A stretch of DNA of 64,000 nt from Bog-756 sp963738545 (lineage in GTDB: Bacteria > Actinomycetota > Acidimicrobiia > Acidimicrobiales > RAAP-2), in assembly GCA_963738545.1 (NCBI GenBank), contig CAVTXA010000007.1, forward strand, positions 930,001 to 994,000, given 5' to 3'. The notes under the pieces were generated by a model. It was given only the letters and a program-made list of their open reading frames with translations. It was not told where the DNA came from and made no database searches. Shown here piece after piece: positions 1-8,451 of the stretch. The number at the start of each line of letters is the position of its first letter. Position 1 is the stretch's first letter. The position numbers and the translations under genes are program-made.

Positions 1-1
1 A

Positions 2-136
2 TCCCGGTCGGGTGCCTCCTACGTGGTCGGGGTGTTGAGTGGCGCCCACACCCGGGCGGAACTGGCCCGGGCGCCCCACACCCATCTCCTCAACTCGGTG
101 GCCGATCTCCCGCCACTCCTCATCGGTCGGGGATGA
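2..136 (+). CDS. HAD-family hydrolase, C-terminal end (partial)
   Basis: An open frame enters from the left edge and stops at 134-136. The 44 visible residues contain VVGVLSGAHTRAEL followed by APHTHLLNSVADLP. This is the usual tail of phosphoglycolate-phosphatase or phosphonatase-like HAD hydrolases, in which a GVLSG strand after the last catalytic motif is followed by a helix and a short 'sv.dlp.ll' ending. The catalytic DxD motif lies outside the window, so the substrate cannot be read. The gene sits just upstream of a broken phytanoyl-CoA dioxygenase in the same orientation. Confidence 0.6.
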   Translation, partial: SRSGASYVVGVLSGAHTRAELARAPHTHLLNSVADLPPLLIGRG

Positions 137-192
137 CGCCCCACCCGCTCAACCGCCGCTTCACCTGACGACGGGCCACCGGGACGCACCGC

Positions 193-551
193 ATCGTCAC
201 CGATGATCAGACCCGGGGCTACGACAATCGGGGCTACCTGCTCCTCGAGGACGCGTTCGGACCCGAGGCCATCGACGGTGTGGCGGCCGCCATCGACACC
301 CTCGAGCGGCGTCAGGAGGCATGGCTGCGCGAGCGGGGGGGGGTACCTTCCTCATCAGCCGGGCCGACGAGATCACCTTCACCACCCAACTGGACCTGGA
401 GTCCGAGGTCTTCCGGGAGTTCGTGCACTCCACCGTGCTGGTGGACCTGCGCGCCGACCTGATCGAGCCCGACGTACGCCTCTACTGGGACCAGGCCGTG
501 TACAAGAAGCCCCGTACGGGGTCCACTCCGATCGGCAGTTCCCGGTCCTGA
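193..551 (+). pseudogene. Phytanoyl-CoA dioxygenase (PhyH) family remnant
   Basis: Two adjacent frames together give the first third of a PhyH-family Fe(II)/2-oxoglutarate oxygenase. Frame 1 reads VTDDQTRGYDNRGYLLLEDA and on to the LRERGG region. Frame 2 continues GGTFLISRADEITF, then VDLRADLIEPDVRLYWDQ and VYKKP. The switch falls in a run of nine G (335-343); a tenth G would restore one frame. After VYKKP, where an intact family member continues to the metal-binding HxD motif, the frame runs into a stop at 549-551. About 120 residues of a protein normally near 280 remain, and no ATG, GTG or TTG precedes the conserved N-terminus. The homopolymer break alone could be a sequencing error, but the truncation says the gene is dead. 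Confidence 0.65.
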
Positions 552-595
552 CCCACGGCCGACCGGTCAGCGCCTGATCCGAGAGGACCCTCCGG

Positions 596-2152
596 TCATC
601 GCCACTCATCACGCGAGGACACCGGACCGCGGTCGGGGGTCAGCAGGGTGCCGGCCAACTCGCGGTCTTCGTTGCGCATGCGCCACTGCAGGAGACGCTG
701 GGCCGCGTGCCAGGCCACGTCACCACCCTCTCCGGGGACCACCAGGCCGTGGAACTGACCCGGGTCGGCCTCGAGATCGAACAGCAGCGGAGGCAGGATG
801 CCGGCGTCCGCGGCGAACTGCACGTACTTGACGTCCGCACCGCGGGCCACGTCGAGCGAGCAGTGGGCCATGGGGATCCCGAGGGCGGACTCGGCCCCCC
901 TGCGGTCCGGGTTGGAGAAGTGCCAGCTCCAGTGGGCCTCCCGGCGCCAGTGCTCCGGGGCGCCCTCGGCGAGGCCCACCCCGGCGGTGAAGGGTTGGAG
1001 GGCGAAGCCGTCGGCCTGCAGCGGCACCTCGATCCCCAGCCAGGTGCAGATGGTGGGCAGCACGTCGACCGACTCGGTGAAGGCCCCCACCACCGCCCCC
1101 CGCCCGGGATCGGCCGAACGGTCGGGATCACGGACGATGAGGGGGATGTGGAAGGACTCGTCCCAGTAGCCCAACTTCTCGAACAACCAGTGGTCACCGC
1201 CCATCTCGCCGTGGTCACTGGTCACCACGACCAGCGTGGAGTCGGCCAGGCCCTCGGCGTCGAGATAGGCGAACAATCGATCCAACTGGTCGTCGACTTC
1301 GAGCATGGCCCCGTAGTAGGTGGCCCGCATCTGTCGCCGCTCGCGTTCGTCATCGGGCGCTCTGGCCTCGGGCACGGCCAGGACCAGCCGGTTGAACGGG
1401 TGGAGGGCGGCCTCCTCGTCCCTGGTGGGTGCGGCCACGAACGCGGGCAGGTCGGCGGCGTCGTAGCGGTCGTGGTAGCCGACCGGGTTGCGCCTCGGGG
1501 GATGGGGCCGGAGGAAGGAGGCGTGGATGAAGAACGGATCGCCTCCGTGGTGGTCCAGCCAGTCGATGACCGAACCGGTGATGAAGGCGGTCTGGGACTG
1601 CTCGGCGGTGAACCGGGTGGGCGCCCAGGTCGACCCGTGATCCTCGGCACCGGGAAAGTCCGCCATCGGTCCGTAGAGGTCGCTCGGAGCGGTCGGGACG
1701 TCGACTCCCTGGTCGGCCAGCCATCGGGCCCAGGCCGGACTTCCGCCGTCCCAGGGGTCGAACACCACGGGACGGAACCCGGGCAGCACCTGCTCGTAGG
1801 AGCGCAATCGGGGATCGTCGGCCGGCAGCGTACGGGGATCGAGGCTGGTGTCGGTGTAGCCGAACAGGACCGGGTCGTAGCCCGCCGCACGGGCCACCTG
1901 GGCCACGTTGGTGAAGCGGGCATCGAGCGGGGTCCCGTTCAGGAGGGAGCGGTTGTGGTGGAGGTAGGTGCCCGTGTAGAGGCAGGCCCGCGAGGGACCA
2001 CACGGCGCGGCATTGGCCCAATGGTTGGCGAAGAGGGTGCCCTGGGCGGCCAACCGGTCGAGGGCCGGCGTGGCCACCACCGGATGATCCAGGGCCGAGA
2101 GGCAGTCTCCCCGCCACTGGTCCACCGTGATGAACAGGACATTGCGGCTCAC
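596..2152 (-). CDS. Sulfatase family protein (alkaline phosphatase superfamily)
   Basis: This 518-residue protein begins at a GTG and opens with NVLFITVDQWRGD, the first metal-binding strand of sulfatases with Asp at about residue 11. The catalytic signature is C-G-P-S-R at residues 51-55; in the family this Cys is converted to formylglycine and attacks the sulfate or phosphonate ester. A later TSDHGEMGGDH stretch supplies further metal ligands. Length is typical. No signal peptide is visible, so the enzyme is probably cytoplasmic, as in phosphonate monoester hydrolase-like members. It starts four bases after the stop of the DUF218 gene, so the two are probably co-transcribed. No formylglycine-generating enzyme lies in the window. 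The substrate is unknown. Confidence 0.85.
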   Translation of the reverse strand: MSRNVLFITVDQWRGDCLSALDHPVVATPALDRLAAQGTLFANHWANAAPCGPSRACLYTGTYLHHNRSLLNGTPLDARFTNVAQVARAAGYDPVLFGYTDTSLDPRTLPADDPRLRSYEQVLPGFRPVVFDPWDGGSPAWARWLADQGVDVPTAPSDLYGPMADFPGAEDHGSTWAPTRFTAEQSQTAFITGSVIDWLDHHGGDPFFIHASFLRPHPPRRNPVGYHDRYDAADLPAFVAAPTRDEEAALHPFNRLVLAVPEARAPDDERERRQMRATYYGAMLEVDDQLDRLFAYLDAEGLADSTLVVVTSDHGEMGGDHWLFEKLGYWDESFHIPLIVRDPDRSADPGRGAVVGAFTESVDVLPTICTWLGIEVPLQADGFALQPFTAGVGLAEGAPEHWRREAHWSWHFSNPDRRGAESALGIPMAHCSLDVARGADVKYVQFAADAGILPPLLFDLEADPGQFHGLVVPGEGGDVAWHAAQRLLQWRMRNEDRELAGTLLTPDRGPVSSRDEWR

Positions 2153-2156
2153 CTGG

Positions 2157-2843
2157 TCACCCCGGGGAGGAGCCGAAGGTGTGCAGCGAGTCCAGCCGGT
2201 CGAACCCGATGATGCGACCGACCGCCACGCCCACGGTTTCCTTGGCGTAGTAGGGGACGGTGGAGAGTCCGGTGATGGGCGAGTGCTGGGCGGGGGTGGG
2301 AAAGGGGTGGAGCCCGACGTCGGTGGCGATCGACAGGCACCGGGCCTCGTGGAACGGATCGCTCACGATGAGGACCGTACCGTCTCCCCGGGCCAGGAGC
2401 ACCGGGGCCGACTGGGCCAGGTTCTCCCACGAGTCGCTCCCGCCCGCCTCGAGGATGTCCCGGTCGGGGACCCCAGCGTCGACGAGATAGCGGGCGGACG
2501 CCTCGGCCTCGGTGTAGCGGTCTCCGGACTCCTTGTACCCGGTGACCATGATGTCGGTTGCGTACCGGTCCCTCCACAGGATCAGGGCCTGGTTGAGGCG
2601 GGCGGCCAGGTCGGGCGACGGCACGCCGTTGTACTGGGCCGCGCCCATCACCACGATGGCTCCCGCCGGCCGGGGCTCGTAGCGGCGACCGGTCAACCAC
2701 ACCTGCACCGCCGTGACCAGCAGGTAGGCGACGATCAGCGCCACGACGATGCCGGCGAAGCGGAGGAAGAGACGGAACGGTCTGGCTCTCGTCGCCGTGG
2801 CGGACCCGGACACGGCGATCAGCGCACCGCCGCGGGTGCGCAC
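2157..2843 (-). CDS. DUF218 / YdcF-like membrane-anchored protein
   Basis: The frame is open further upstream, but that part overlaps gltX. I take the GTG at 2841-2843, just after the gltX stop, giving 228 residues. Residues about 15-45 form one hydrophobic segment (FAGIVVALIVAYLLVTAV), followed by the DUF218 core: IVVMGAAQYNGVPS, the RLNQAL helix, VTGYKESGDRYTEAE and the SDSWENL motif, then VLIVSDPFHEARC. DUF218 proteins (SanA, ElyC and YdcF relatives) have been linked to envelope and peptidoglycan functions, but their chemistry is not settled. Location between gltX and a sulfatase in one minus-strand run suggests co-transcription. The family call is secure; the role is not. Confidence 0.8.
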   Translation of the reverse strand: MRTRGGALIAVSGSATATRARPFRLFLRFAGIVVALIVAYLLVTAVQVWLTGRRYEPRPAGAIVVMGAAQYNGVPSPDLAARLNQALILWRDRYATDIMVTGYKESGDRYTEAEASARYLVDAGVPDRDILEAGGSDSWENLAQSAPVLLARGDGTVLIVSDPFHEARCLSIATDVGLHPFPTPAQHSPITGLSTVPYYAKETVGVAVGRIIGFDRLDSLHTFGSSPG

Positions 2844-2856
2844 GTGGCGCCTCGGA

Positions 2857-4338
2857 TCACGGGTCCCCGCGTTCGGCCCTGGCCAGCGCGGACCGCAGGC
2901 GCTCGAGTGTCCTGTCCGGGCCCAGGACCTCGAGCGACTCGAACAGGGGCAGGCCGACCCGTCGGCCGGTGACGGCCACCCGGATGGGGGCCTGGGCCTT
3001 GCCCAGCTTGCGCCCGACCCCCTCGGCCACGGCCAGGGTGGCGCCGTGGAGGGCTTCGTGCGTCCAGCCGTCGGTGAGGCGGGCATAGGCCTCGATGGCG
3101 GCCGAGAGGATGGTGATGGCGACGGGGTCATCGGACACGGCCTTGGCCCAGTCCGCCTCGTCGGTGTCCGGCCGGTCCAGGAACTGGAAGTCGACCATGG
3201 CCGGCACCTCGCCCAACACGGCCACCCGTTCCTGGACGAGAGGAGCCAGTCGGGCAAAGACCTCCGGGTCGAAACCGCGCGCCGCCCACGGGGCCTGCTC
3301 GCCGGTCAGCCACGGCGCGCAAGCCTCGATGAACACCTCGACGGGCATGGCCCGGACATACTCGCCGTTCATGTGGGTCAGCTTGGCCACGTCGAAGAAG
3401 GCCGGCGAGTGGTTGACGTCCTCCAGACGGAACCAGTCGATCATCTGGTCGGTGTCGAACAGCTCCTCACCCCCGGGCGGGCTCCAACCCAGGAGCCCCA
3501 GGTAGTTGACGAAGGCCTCGGGGAGATAGCCCTGATCCCGGTACTCCTCAACGGCCACCTTGTCCCGCCGCTTGGAGATCTTCTTGCGCTGCTCGTTGAC
3601 CAGCAGGGGGAGGTGGGCGAAGACCGGCAGTCCGGGGGCGTCGACGACGCGCGTCCCGGTCGTCCCGTCGGTCTGCCAGCCGAGCGAGCGGAGGGCCTCC
3701 CACACCAGGATGCCCCTCGGCGTGGTGGGTAGGAGATCCTCACCCCGGATGACATGGGTGATGGCCATGTCGATGTCGTCCACCACGTTGGCCAGGACGA
3801 ACAGAGGAGCCCCGCTGGCCTTCACGGCCACGAAGTCGTCCATGGTGGCATTGGGGAATTCGACCGGGCCGCGGATGACGTCCTCGACCACGGTGGTCCC
3901 GCCCTCGGGGGTGCGGAACCTGAGGGCCCGTCCCTCCCCCCGGGGAAGGGCGCGGTCGCGGCAGAAGTTGTCGTAACCCGGGGTCTGGATCCCGGCGGCC
4001 TGGTTGCGGGCGTCGATCTGGTCGCGGGTGCAGTCACAGGCGTAGAGGAAGCCTCCCTCCCACAGGGCCTCGACGGCCTGGTGGTGGCGGTCGAGGCGCA
4101 ATGACTGGCGGTACGGCCCCTCGTCGGGGTCCATGGACAGCCAGTGGAGGGCGGCGACGATCCCGTCCACCCACTCCTCACGGCCCCGCTCGGCGTCGGT
4201 GTCCTCGATCCGGAGGATGAACGTGCCCCCGGACTGGCGGGCCACCAACCAGTTGAACAGGGCGGCCCGGGCGCTGCCTACGTGGAAGTAGCCCGTGGGC
4301 GATGGGGCGAAGCGGACCCTCGGGGTGTCCCCGGGCAC
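2857..4338 (-). CDS. gltX: Glutamyl-tRNA synthetase
   Basis: This 493-residue class I synthetase charges tRNA-Glu, and tRNA-Gln in non-discriminating members, with glutamate. The Rossmann-fold signature is RFAPSPTGYFHVGSAR, with the HIGH-type motif HVGS at residues 19-22. FILRIEDTD follows, and the KMSKS-type loop is present as KISKRRDK near the middle. A Cys-rich CDCT segment at the usual zinc-site position precedes the anticodon-binding helical half. It begins at a GTG seven bases after the upstream ferredoxin stop and is followed closely by DUF218 and the sulfatase, so it belongs to a minus-strand operon. It is the only plainly essential housekeeping gene in the first 10 kb. Confidence 0.96.
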   Translation of the reverse strand: MPGDTPRVRFAPSPTGYFHVGSARAALFNWLVARQSGGTFILRIEDTDAERGREEWVDGIVAALHWLSMDPDEGPYRQSLRLDRHHQAVEALWEGGFLYACDCTRDQIDARNQAAGIQTPGYDNFCRDRALPRGEGRALRFRTPEGGTTVVEDVIRGPVEFPNATMDDFVAVKASGAPLFVLANVVDDIDMAITHVIRGEDLLPTTPRGILVWEALRSLGWQTDGTTGTRVVDAPGLPVFAHLPLLVNEQRKKISKRRDKVAVEEYRDQGYLPEAFVNYLGLLGWSPPGGEELFDTDQMIDWFRLEDVNHSPAFFDVAKLTHMNGEYVRAMPVEVFIEACAPWLTGEQAPWAARGFDPEVFARLAPLVQERVAVLGEVPAMVDFQFLDRPDTDEADWAKAVSDDPVAITILSAAIEAYARLTDGWTHEALHGATLAVAEGVGRKLGKAQAPIRVAVTGRRVGLPLFESLEVLGPDRTLERLRSALARAERGDP

Positions 4339-4345
4339 GCCTCGG

Positions 4346-4543
4346 TTACTCGTCTTCGACGATGGTGATGGCCCCGGTGGGGCACCCGTTGGCCGCCTGG
4401 CGCACCTTCTCGCGGAGGTCTTCGCCCGGGTTCTCGTTCAGCACATAGAGGAAGCCGTCGTCACGGACCTCGAACACCTCGGGGGCGATACCCATGCAGA
4501 CGGCATTGCTGGCGCACTCGTCGTAGTCGACAACGATCTTCAC
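4346..4543 (-). CDS. Small single-cluster ferredoxin
   Basis: This 65-residue acidic protein starts at a GTG behind a GGAGG ribosome-binding site. Its cysteines are C10, C16 and C54, arranged C-x5-C and a distal CPTGAI. In this actinobacterial family three cysteines hold a [3Fe-4S] cluster, while a fourth at the middle of the first motif would make it [4Fe-4S]; here Asn13 occupies that place. Such ferredoxins usually deliver electrons to cytochromes P450 or other oxygenases. No P450 is in the window, so the partner is unknown. The gene is the first of the ferredoxin-gltX run. Confidence 0.9.
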   Translation of the reverse strand: MKIVVDYDECASNAVCMGIAPEVFEVRDDGFLYVLNENPGEDLREKVRQAANGCPTGAITIVEDE

Positions 4544-4721
4544 GTGATGCCTCCGGATGCTCGGTGAACAGGGCCGAGTGTATCGGCCCCCCGGGGTCTC
4601 ACCCGGACACCGCCCAGGTCAGTCGGCACCGCCCCGTGCCCGTCCCACGTTCCGGCCGTCCCGAGCCCGTGGTGCCGTTCGCCCTGTGACGGTGGTGGCC
4701 GCCGAGCTCGTCCGGTCCAGG

Positions 4722-5456
4722 TCAGGCGGGGCTGTCCCAGACCGGACCTCCCCGGGACAGGCGGCCGGCGACCAGGGCCACGATGATCAGCAGCACCAGG
4801 GCGACCAGGAGCCCCAAGGGCTGACTGACGTGCAACTCCAATGCCGCCCCCACCAGGGCGCCGACGAACATGGCGATGGCGGCCAGGCCGCGGCGGCCGA
4901 TCCGCGAGTCGGTCCCCCCACCGATCCGGCTCTCGAAGGCCAGCCCGGCGATGGTCTGAGTGAGCACGGTGGTGGTGAGGTCGGGAACCGCCAGCTTGCG
5001 GGCGGTTCCGTTCTGCATCCCGGCCCCCACGGCCAGCAGGGCCACCAGCACATAGCGAGTCACACCGTGGCCGGGGTCGACGACCGTCCAGCCCACGACC
5101 ACGGCCACCGTCGTGACCACCACCTCGAAGGTGGCCGTGATGGCGAGCACGCGGCCGCGTCGGGGACCCAGGTGCGTCACGACGCGGCCACTGACCACCG
5201 CGCCCACGGCGAAGGCCAGGAGGGCCAGGGCCGATGCGGCCAGGGAGAAGCCGGTGGCACCGGCCAGGGCGAAGGCGAGAAAGACCACGTTGCCGGTCAT
5301 GTTGGCCACGAAGACGTGCCCAAGCACCAGGTAGCTGAAGGCGTCGACCAGCCCGGTGACCACCGTCAGGAGCAAGAGGAGCGGATGCAGGGGCCCGTGT
5401 CGGTCCCCCGCCGGCGGGACGAGGGTCTGCCAGGCGTCGGTCACGGTGCTCAGCAT
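4722..5456 (-). CDS. DUF1275 (YoaK-like) membrane protein
   Basis: This is a 244-residue protein with about six hydrophobic segments. The first is followed by TGLVDAFSYLVLGHVFVANMTGNVVFL, of which SYLVLGHVFVANMTGN is the family hallmark. The central GAGMQNGTARKLAVPDL and TTTVLTQTIAGL motifs are also typical. DUF1275 proteins are polytopic inner-membrane proteins of unknown activity. The gene stands alone, separated by 178 bases from the ferredoxin start and by 79 bases from the ABC-F stop. The intergenic stretch 4544-4721 holds no gene. Confidence 0.85.
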   Translation of the reverse strand: MLSTVTDAWQTLVPPAGDRHGPLHPLLLLLTVVTGLVDAFSYLVLGHVFVANMTGNVVFLAFALAGATGFSLAASALALLAFAVGAVVSGRVVTHLGPRRGRVLAITATFEVVVTTVAVVVGWTVVDPGHGVTRYVLVALLAVGAGMQNGTARKLAVPDLTTTVLTQTIAGLAFESRIGGGTDSRIGRRGLAAIAMFVGALVGAALELHVSQPLGLLVALVLLIIVALVAGRLSRGGPVWDSPA

Positions 5457-5535
5457 GGGGGCCTCCTGCGGCTCGGCGTGGCGCCGAACCTACCCAATCC
5501 GCGTCACGCCCACCGGGGAGAGCCGAGGGCCATGG

Positions 5536-7194
5536 TCAGGAGAGCTCGAGCGTGCGGGTCAGCGCCACCGACTCCAACAGCCGTCGGTCGTGGGACACCA
5601 GGAGGAGCGTGCCCCCGAAGCCGGCCAGGGCTTCCTCCAGCTGTTCGATGGCCGGGAGATCGAGATGATTGGTCGGCTCGTCGAGAACCAGGAAGTTGAC
5701 ACCGAGGGCCTGGAACACCGCCAGTTCCGCCCGTGTCCGCTCACCTGGCGACAGGGACGCGGGGGGTCGGGTGACATGGTCGGCATCCAGCCCGAATTTG
5801 GCCAGGAGCGCCCGCGCCTCCGAGAGGGTGATCCCGCAGCGGTCCATGGTGGAGCGGACCAGGTCGGGTCCAGTGCCGAGGGCCCGACGGTCCTGTCCCA
5901 ACTCGCCGACCACCACACTCGGGCCCAACCACTGCTCGCCTGCGGCGAGAGGCACGGAGCCGAGCAAGGCGTCCACCAGCGTGGACTTGCCCGTTCCGTT
6001 GGCCCCGGTGAGCGCCACCCGCTCGCCCCAGCCGATCTCGAAGTCGACCGGGCCCATGGTGAAGCGTCCCCGCTCGATGACCGCCCCGGACAGACGGGCC
6101 ACCACCGACCCCGCCCGCGAGGTCTCCTCGATGCTGAAACGGAGATCCCATCCCTCCCACGGTTTCTCCACCACCCCCAGAGCCTCACGGGCCCGGTCGG
6201 TCTGTCGTGCCTTGGCCGCCAACTTCTCCGTCCGGTTGATCCGGAAGTCCCGCTGGGTCTTGTCGTTGTCCCGGGGTTGACGGGATTCCCTCCGTACGCC
6301 GGTGGTGGCCCACTGGCGCTGCCGTTCGGCCCGGCCCTCGAGCTGTCCCTTCCGACGTTCGTAGCGCTCGTAGGCCTCGGAGGCGTGACGCCGGGTGTTG
6401 GCCCGCTCGGCCTGGTAGCCGGCCCACCCTCCCCCGTACTCGTGCCCGGCCCGGCTGTGGGCATCGAGTTCGAGGACGGTGCCCACGGTCCGCTCGAGGA
6501 ACGCCCGGTCGTGCGAGACGATGACGATGCCGGACCGCCGGGAGCGGACCCAGTCCTCGAGCCGGCCGAGGCCGGCGAAATCCAGGTCGTTGGTGGGCTC
6601 GTCCAGGAGCGTCAGATCGAAACGGGACAGCTCGATGCCGGCCAGGGCCACCTTGGCCCGCTGGCCACCGGAGAGCGTCGAGACAGGCTGTGAGGCCAGG
6701 ACCGATCCCAGCCCGTGCTCGTCGAGGAGTCCGTCGATTCGGGCATCGAGGTCGGCCACGCCCAGACTGGTGAACCGCTGCAGCGCCACCTCGTACCGCA
6801 GCTCCGTGGCTGGGCCACCACCGGACAGCGCGGTGGCCGCCTCGGCCAACTCGACCTCGGCGTGCCGAGCGCCCGTCCGGCGGGTCAGCCACTCCCGCAC
6901 CGATGCACCGTCGGCTGTCTCCTGCTCCTGGGCCAGATAGCCCACGGTGGCCGTCGGCGGGTCGAGGGTGACACGGCCGGCATCGGGGGCCACCAGACCG
7001 GCCAGCACCTGGAGCAGCGTGGACTTGCCCACCCCGTTGGGACCGACCACACCGATGCAGCTCTCGGGTCCCACCGTGAGGGAGACGTCGTCGAGGACCC
7101 GCTGGCCACCCCGGTCCTGGGTCAGGTGGCGCGCCACCAGGGTGGCCGATGGGGATGGATCGGAGCGGGATGGGGTGGGGCGGTGCGCGGGCAC
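5536..7194 (-). CDS. ABC-F family ATP-binding protein (duplicated ABC domains)
   Basis: The frame is open far upstream, but the protein begins at the GTG at 7192-7194, behind a GAAAGG site, giving 552 residues. Two ABC modules are present without membrane segments. The first has Walker A GPNGVGKST, signature LSGGQRAKV and Walker B LTLLDEPTNDLD. The second has GANGTGKST, a degenerate signature LSPGERTRA and FLVLDEPTNHLD. A charged linker with ERYERRKGQLEGRAERQ lies between them. ABC-F proteins act on the ribosome, as translation factors or antibiotic-protection proteins; which type this is cannot be told. It is monocistronic and divergent from the hydrolase at 7312. Confidence 0.9.
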   Translation of the reverse strand: MPAHRPTPSRSDPSPSATLVARHLTQDRGGQRVLDDVSLTVGPESCIGVVGPNGVGKSTLLQVLAGLVAPDAGRVTLDPPTATVGYLAQEQETADGASVREWLTRRTGARHAEVELAEAATALSGGGPATELRYEVALQRFTSLGVADLDARIDGLLDEHGLGSVLASQPVSTLSGGQRAKVALAGIELSRFDLTLLDEPTNDLDFAGLGRLEDWVRSRRSGIVIVSHDRAFLERTVGTVLELDAHSRAGHEYGGGWAGYQAERANTRRHASEAYERYERRKGQLEGRAERQRQWATTGVRRESRQPRDNDKTQRDFRINRTEKLAAKARQTDRAREALGVVEKPWEGWDLRFSIEETSRAGSVVARLSGAVIERGRFTMGPVDFEIGWGERVALTGANGTGKSTLVDALLGSVPLAAGEQWLGPSVVVGELGQDRRALGTGPDLVRSTMDRCGITLSEARALLAKFGLDADHVTRPPASLSPGERTRAELAVFQALGVNFLVLDEPTNHLDLPAIEQLEEALAGFGGTLLLVSHDRRLLESVALTRTLELS

Positions 7195-7311
7195 GGAGAA
7201 CCTTTCGGACCGGTGGACGGGGACGGAAACAGAATCACCGGTTCTCAGCGCACAGTGCGATGGTAGCGCCCGCCGGCGCTGACGGCCCGCCCGATCGGTA
7301 GGCTCCGGCCG

Positions 7312-8412
7312 GTGGCACCGACGAACCACCGGAGGCGGCGGCCGGGCCGGCGAGGCGCAAGGGTCGGAGCCGTGGCCGCGATCGTGATCGTGATCGTGAT
7401 CGTGATCGTGACATCCGTCGGGCACCGGGGGCCGACCACCCCGACCACCGTCGGGTCGGCCGCTCCCCCCGACACGCCACCGGTTCGGACCACGACGGCA
7501 CCCTCTCCCCGACCCCCGTATCCGGTGGGCTCCCTCGTGCTCACCGTGACCGTTCCTGCTTCCGGAGATGCTCCCGCCCAGGCCTTCCCCACCTACGTGC
7601 GCTATCCGTCGCGAGCCGGGTCGACACCCGCGGGGGTATCTCACGCCGCCACCCCCGACCCGGGTCCGTTTCCCCTGGTCGTGTTCTCCGGTGGGTACGA
7701 CGTCAGCCCCGAGGAGTACTCGAGCCTGCTCGATGCCTGGACCGCTGCCGGCTTCGTGGTGGCCGACCCCGTCTACCCCTTCACCACGCCGTCTCCGGGC
7801 CAGGACCTCGACGAGAACGACATCGTCCACCACCCCGCCGACCTCGCTGCCGTGATCACGGTCCTCCTGGCCGCTGACCGCGGGGCCGTGGCCGGAGCCG
7901 GGGGCGTCCTCGCCGGCACCATCGATGCCGGGGCCATCGGCGTCGTCGGGCACTCCGACGGCGGCGATGTGTCCCTGGCCGCCGCGGCCAACACGTGCTG
8001 TCGTGACCCACGTGTCCGGGCGGCGGTCATCCTGTCCGGGGCCGAGGACGCGCTCTTTCCCGGGACCTACTTCCCGGGCGGAACCGCCCTGCCCCTACTG
8101 GTCGTCCAGGGGACGGCCGACGAGGTCAACCCTCCGGGCTGCAGTGTCCAGCTCTACGACCAGGCCCCTCCGCCCAAGTACTACCTCTCCCTGGAGGGCC
8201 AGACGCACCAGAGCCCCTATCTGCAGGCTGGCGCGGCCTACGACACCGTCCAACAGGTCGTGGCCGACTTCTTGGCCGGCACCCTCGAGGGATCGGGGCC
8301 GGCGCTGGCGGCCATGGTCCGGGACGGGAACGTGTCCGGCTCCTCCACGCTCACCGCCGGCGGACCGTCCGGAGTCCCGACCGGGAACTGTCCTGGCGCT
8401 CCGGACAACTGA
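7312..8412 (+). CDS. Exported alpha/beta hydrolase (PET hydrolase/dienelactone hydrolase-like)
   Basis: This 366-residue protein has a basic N-terminus (NHRRRRPGRRGAR) and then a hydrophobic anchor containing a pure Ile-Val run (residues about 24-33) encoded by five perfect ATCGTG hexamers. A Thr/Pro-rich linker follows. The catalytic domain shows the nucleophile elbow GHSDGG, the acid in VQGTADEVNP, and a late His in GQTHQSPY, a plausible Ser-Asp-His triad. The N-terminus predicts export or membrane anchoring. Family members cleave esters, and the natural substrate is not evident. It starts with GTG and is transcribed divergently from the ABC-F gene, convergent with the thiolase operon. Confidence 0.8.
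   Translation: MAPTNHRRRRPGRRGARVGAVAAIVIVIVIVIVTSVGHRGPTTPTTVGSAAPPDTPPVRTTTAPSPRPPYPVGSLVLTVTVPASGDAPAQAFPTYVRYPSRAGSTPAGVSHAATPDPGPFPLVVFSGGYDVSPEEYSSLLDAWTAAGFVVADPVYPFTTPSPGQDLDENDIVHHPADLAAVITVLLAADRGAVAGAGGVLAGTIDAGAIGVVGHSDGGDVSLAAAANTCCRDPRVRAAVILSGAEDALFPGTYFPGGTALPLLVVQGTADEVNPPGCSVQLYDQAPPPKYYLSLEGQTHQSPYLQAGAAYDTVQQVVADFLAGTLEGSGPALAAMVRDGNVSGSSTLTAGGPSGVPTGNCPGAPDN
7381..7410 (+). repeat. Five tandem ATCGTG hexamers within a signal anchor
   Basis: Five perfect copies of ATCGTG encode alternating Ile-Val in the membrane anchor of the alpha/beta hydrolase. Slippage by whole units would lengthen or shorten the hydrophobic segment by two residues without changing frame. Confidence 0.9.
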
Positions 8413-8451
8413 CCCCCACCACCGGGGCGCGACGGCCGAGCCGCCGCCCGG

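Noticed and set aside
707..2212. A 501-residue open frame on the plus strand opposite the sulfatase
   Set aside because: It is an antisense shadow: Gly/Val/His-rich without motifs, while the minus strand encodes a clear sulfatase. Similar long shadows occur opposite gltX, the SDRs and the repeat proteins.
7381..7410. ATCGTG tract as an assembly artefact
   Set aside because: It stays in frame, encodes a sensible hydrophobic anchor and is flanked by unique sequence, so I keep it as a real repeat.
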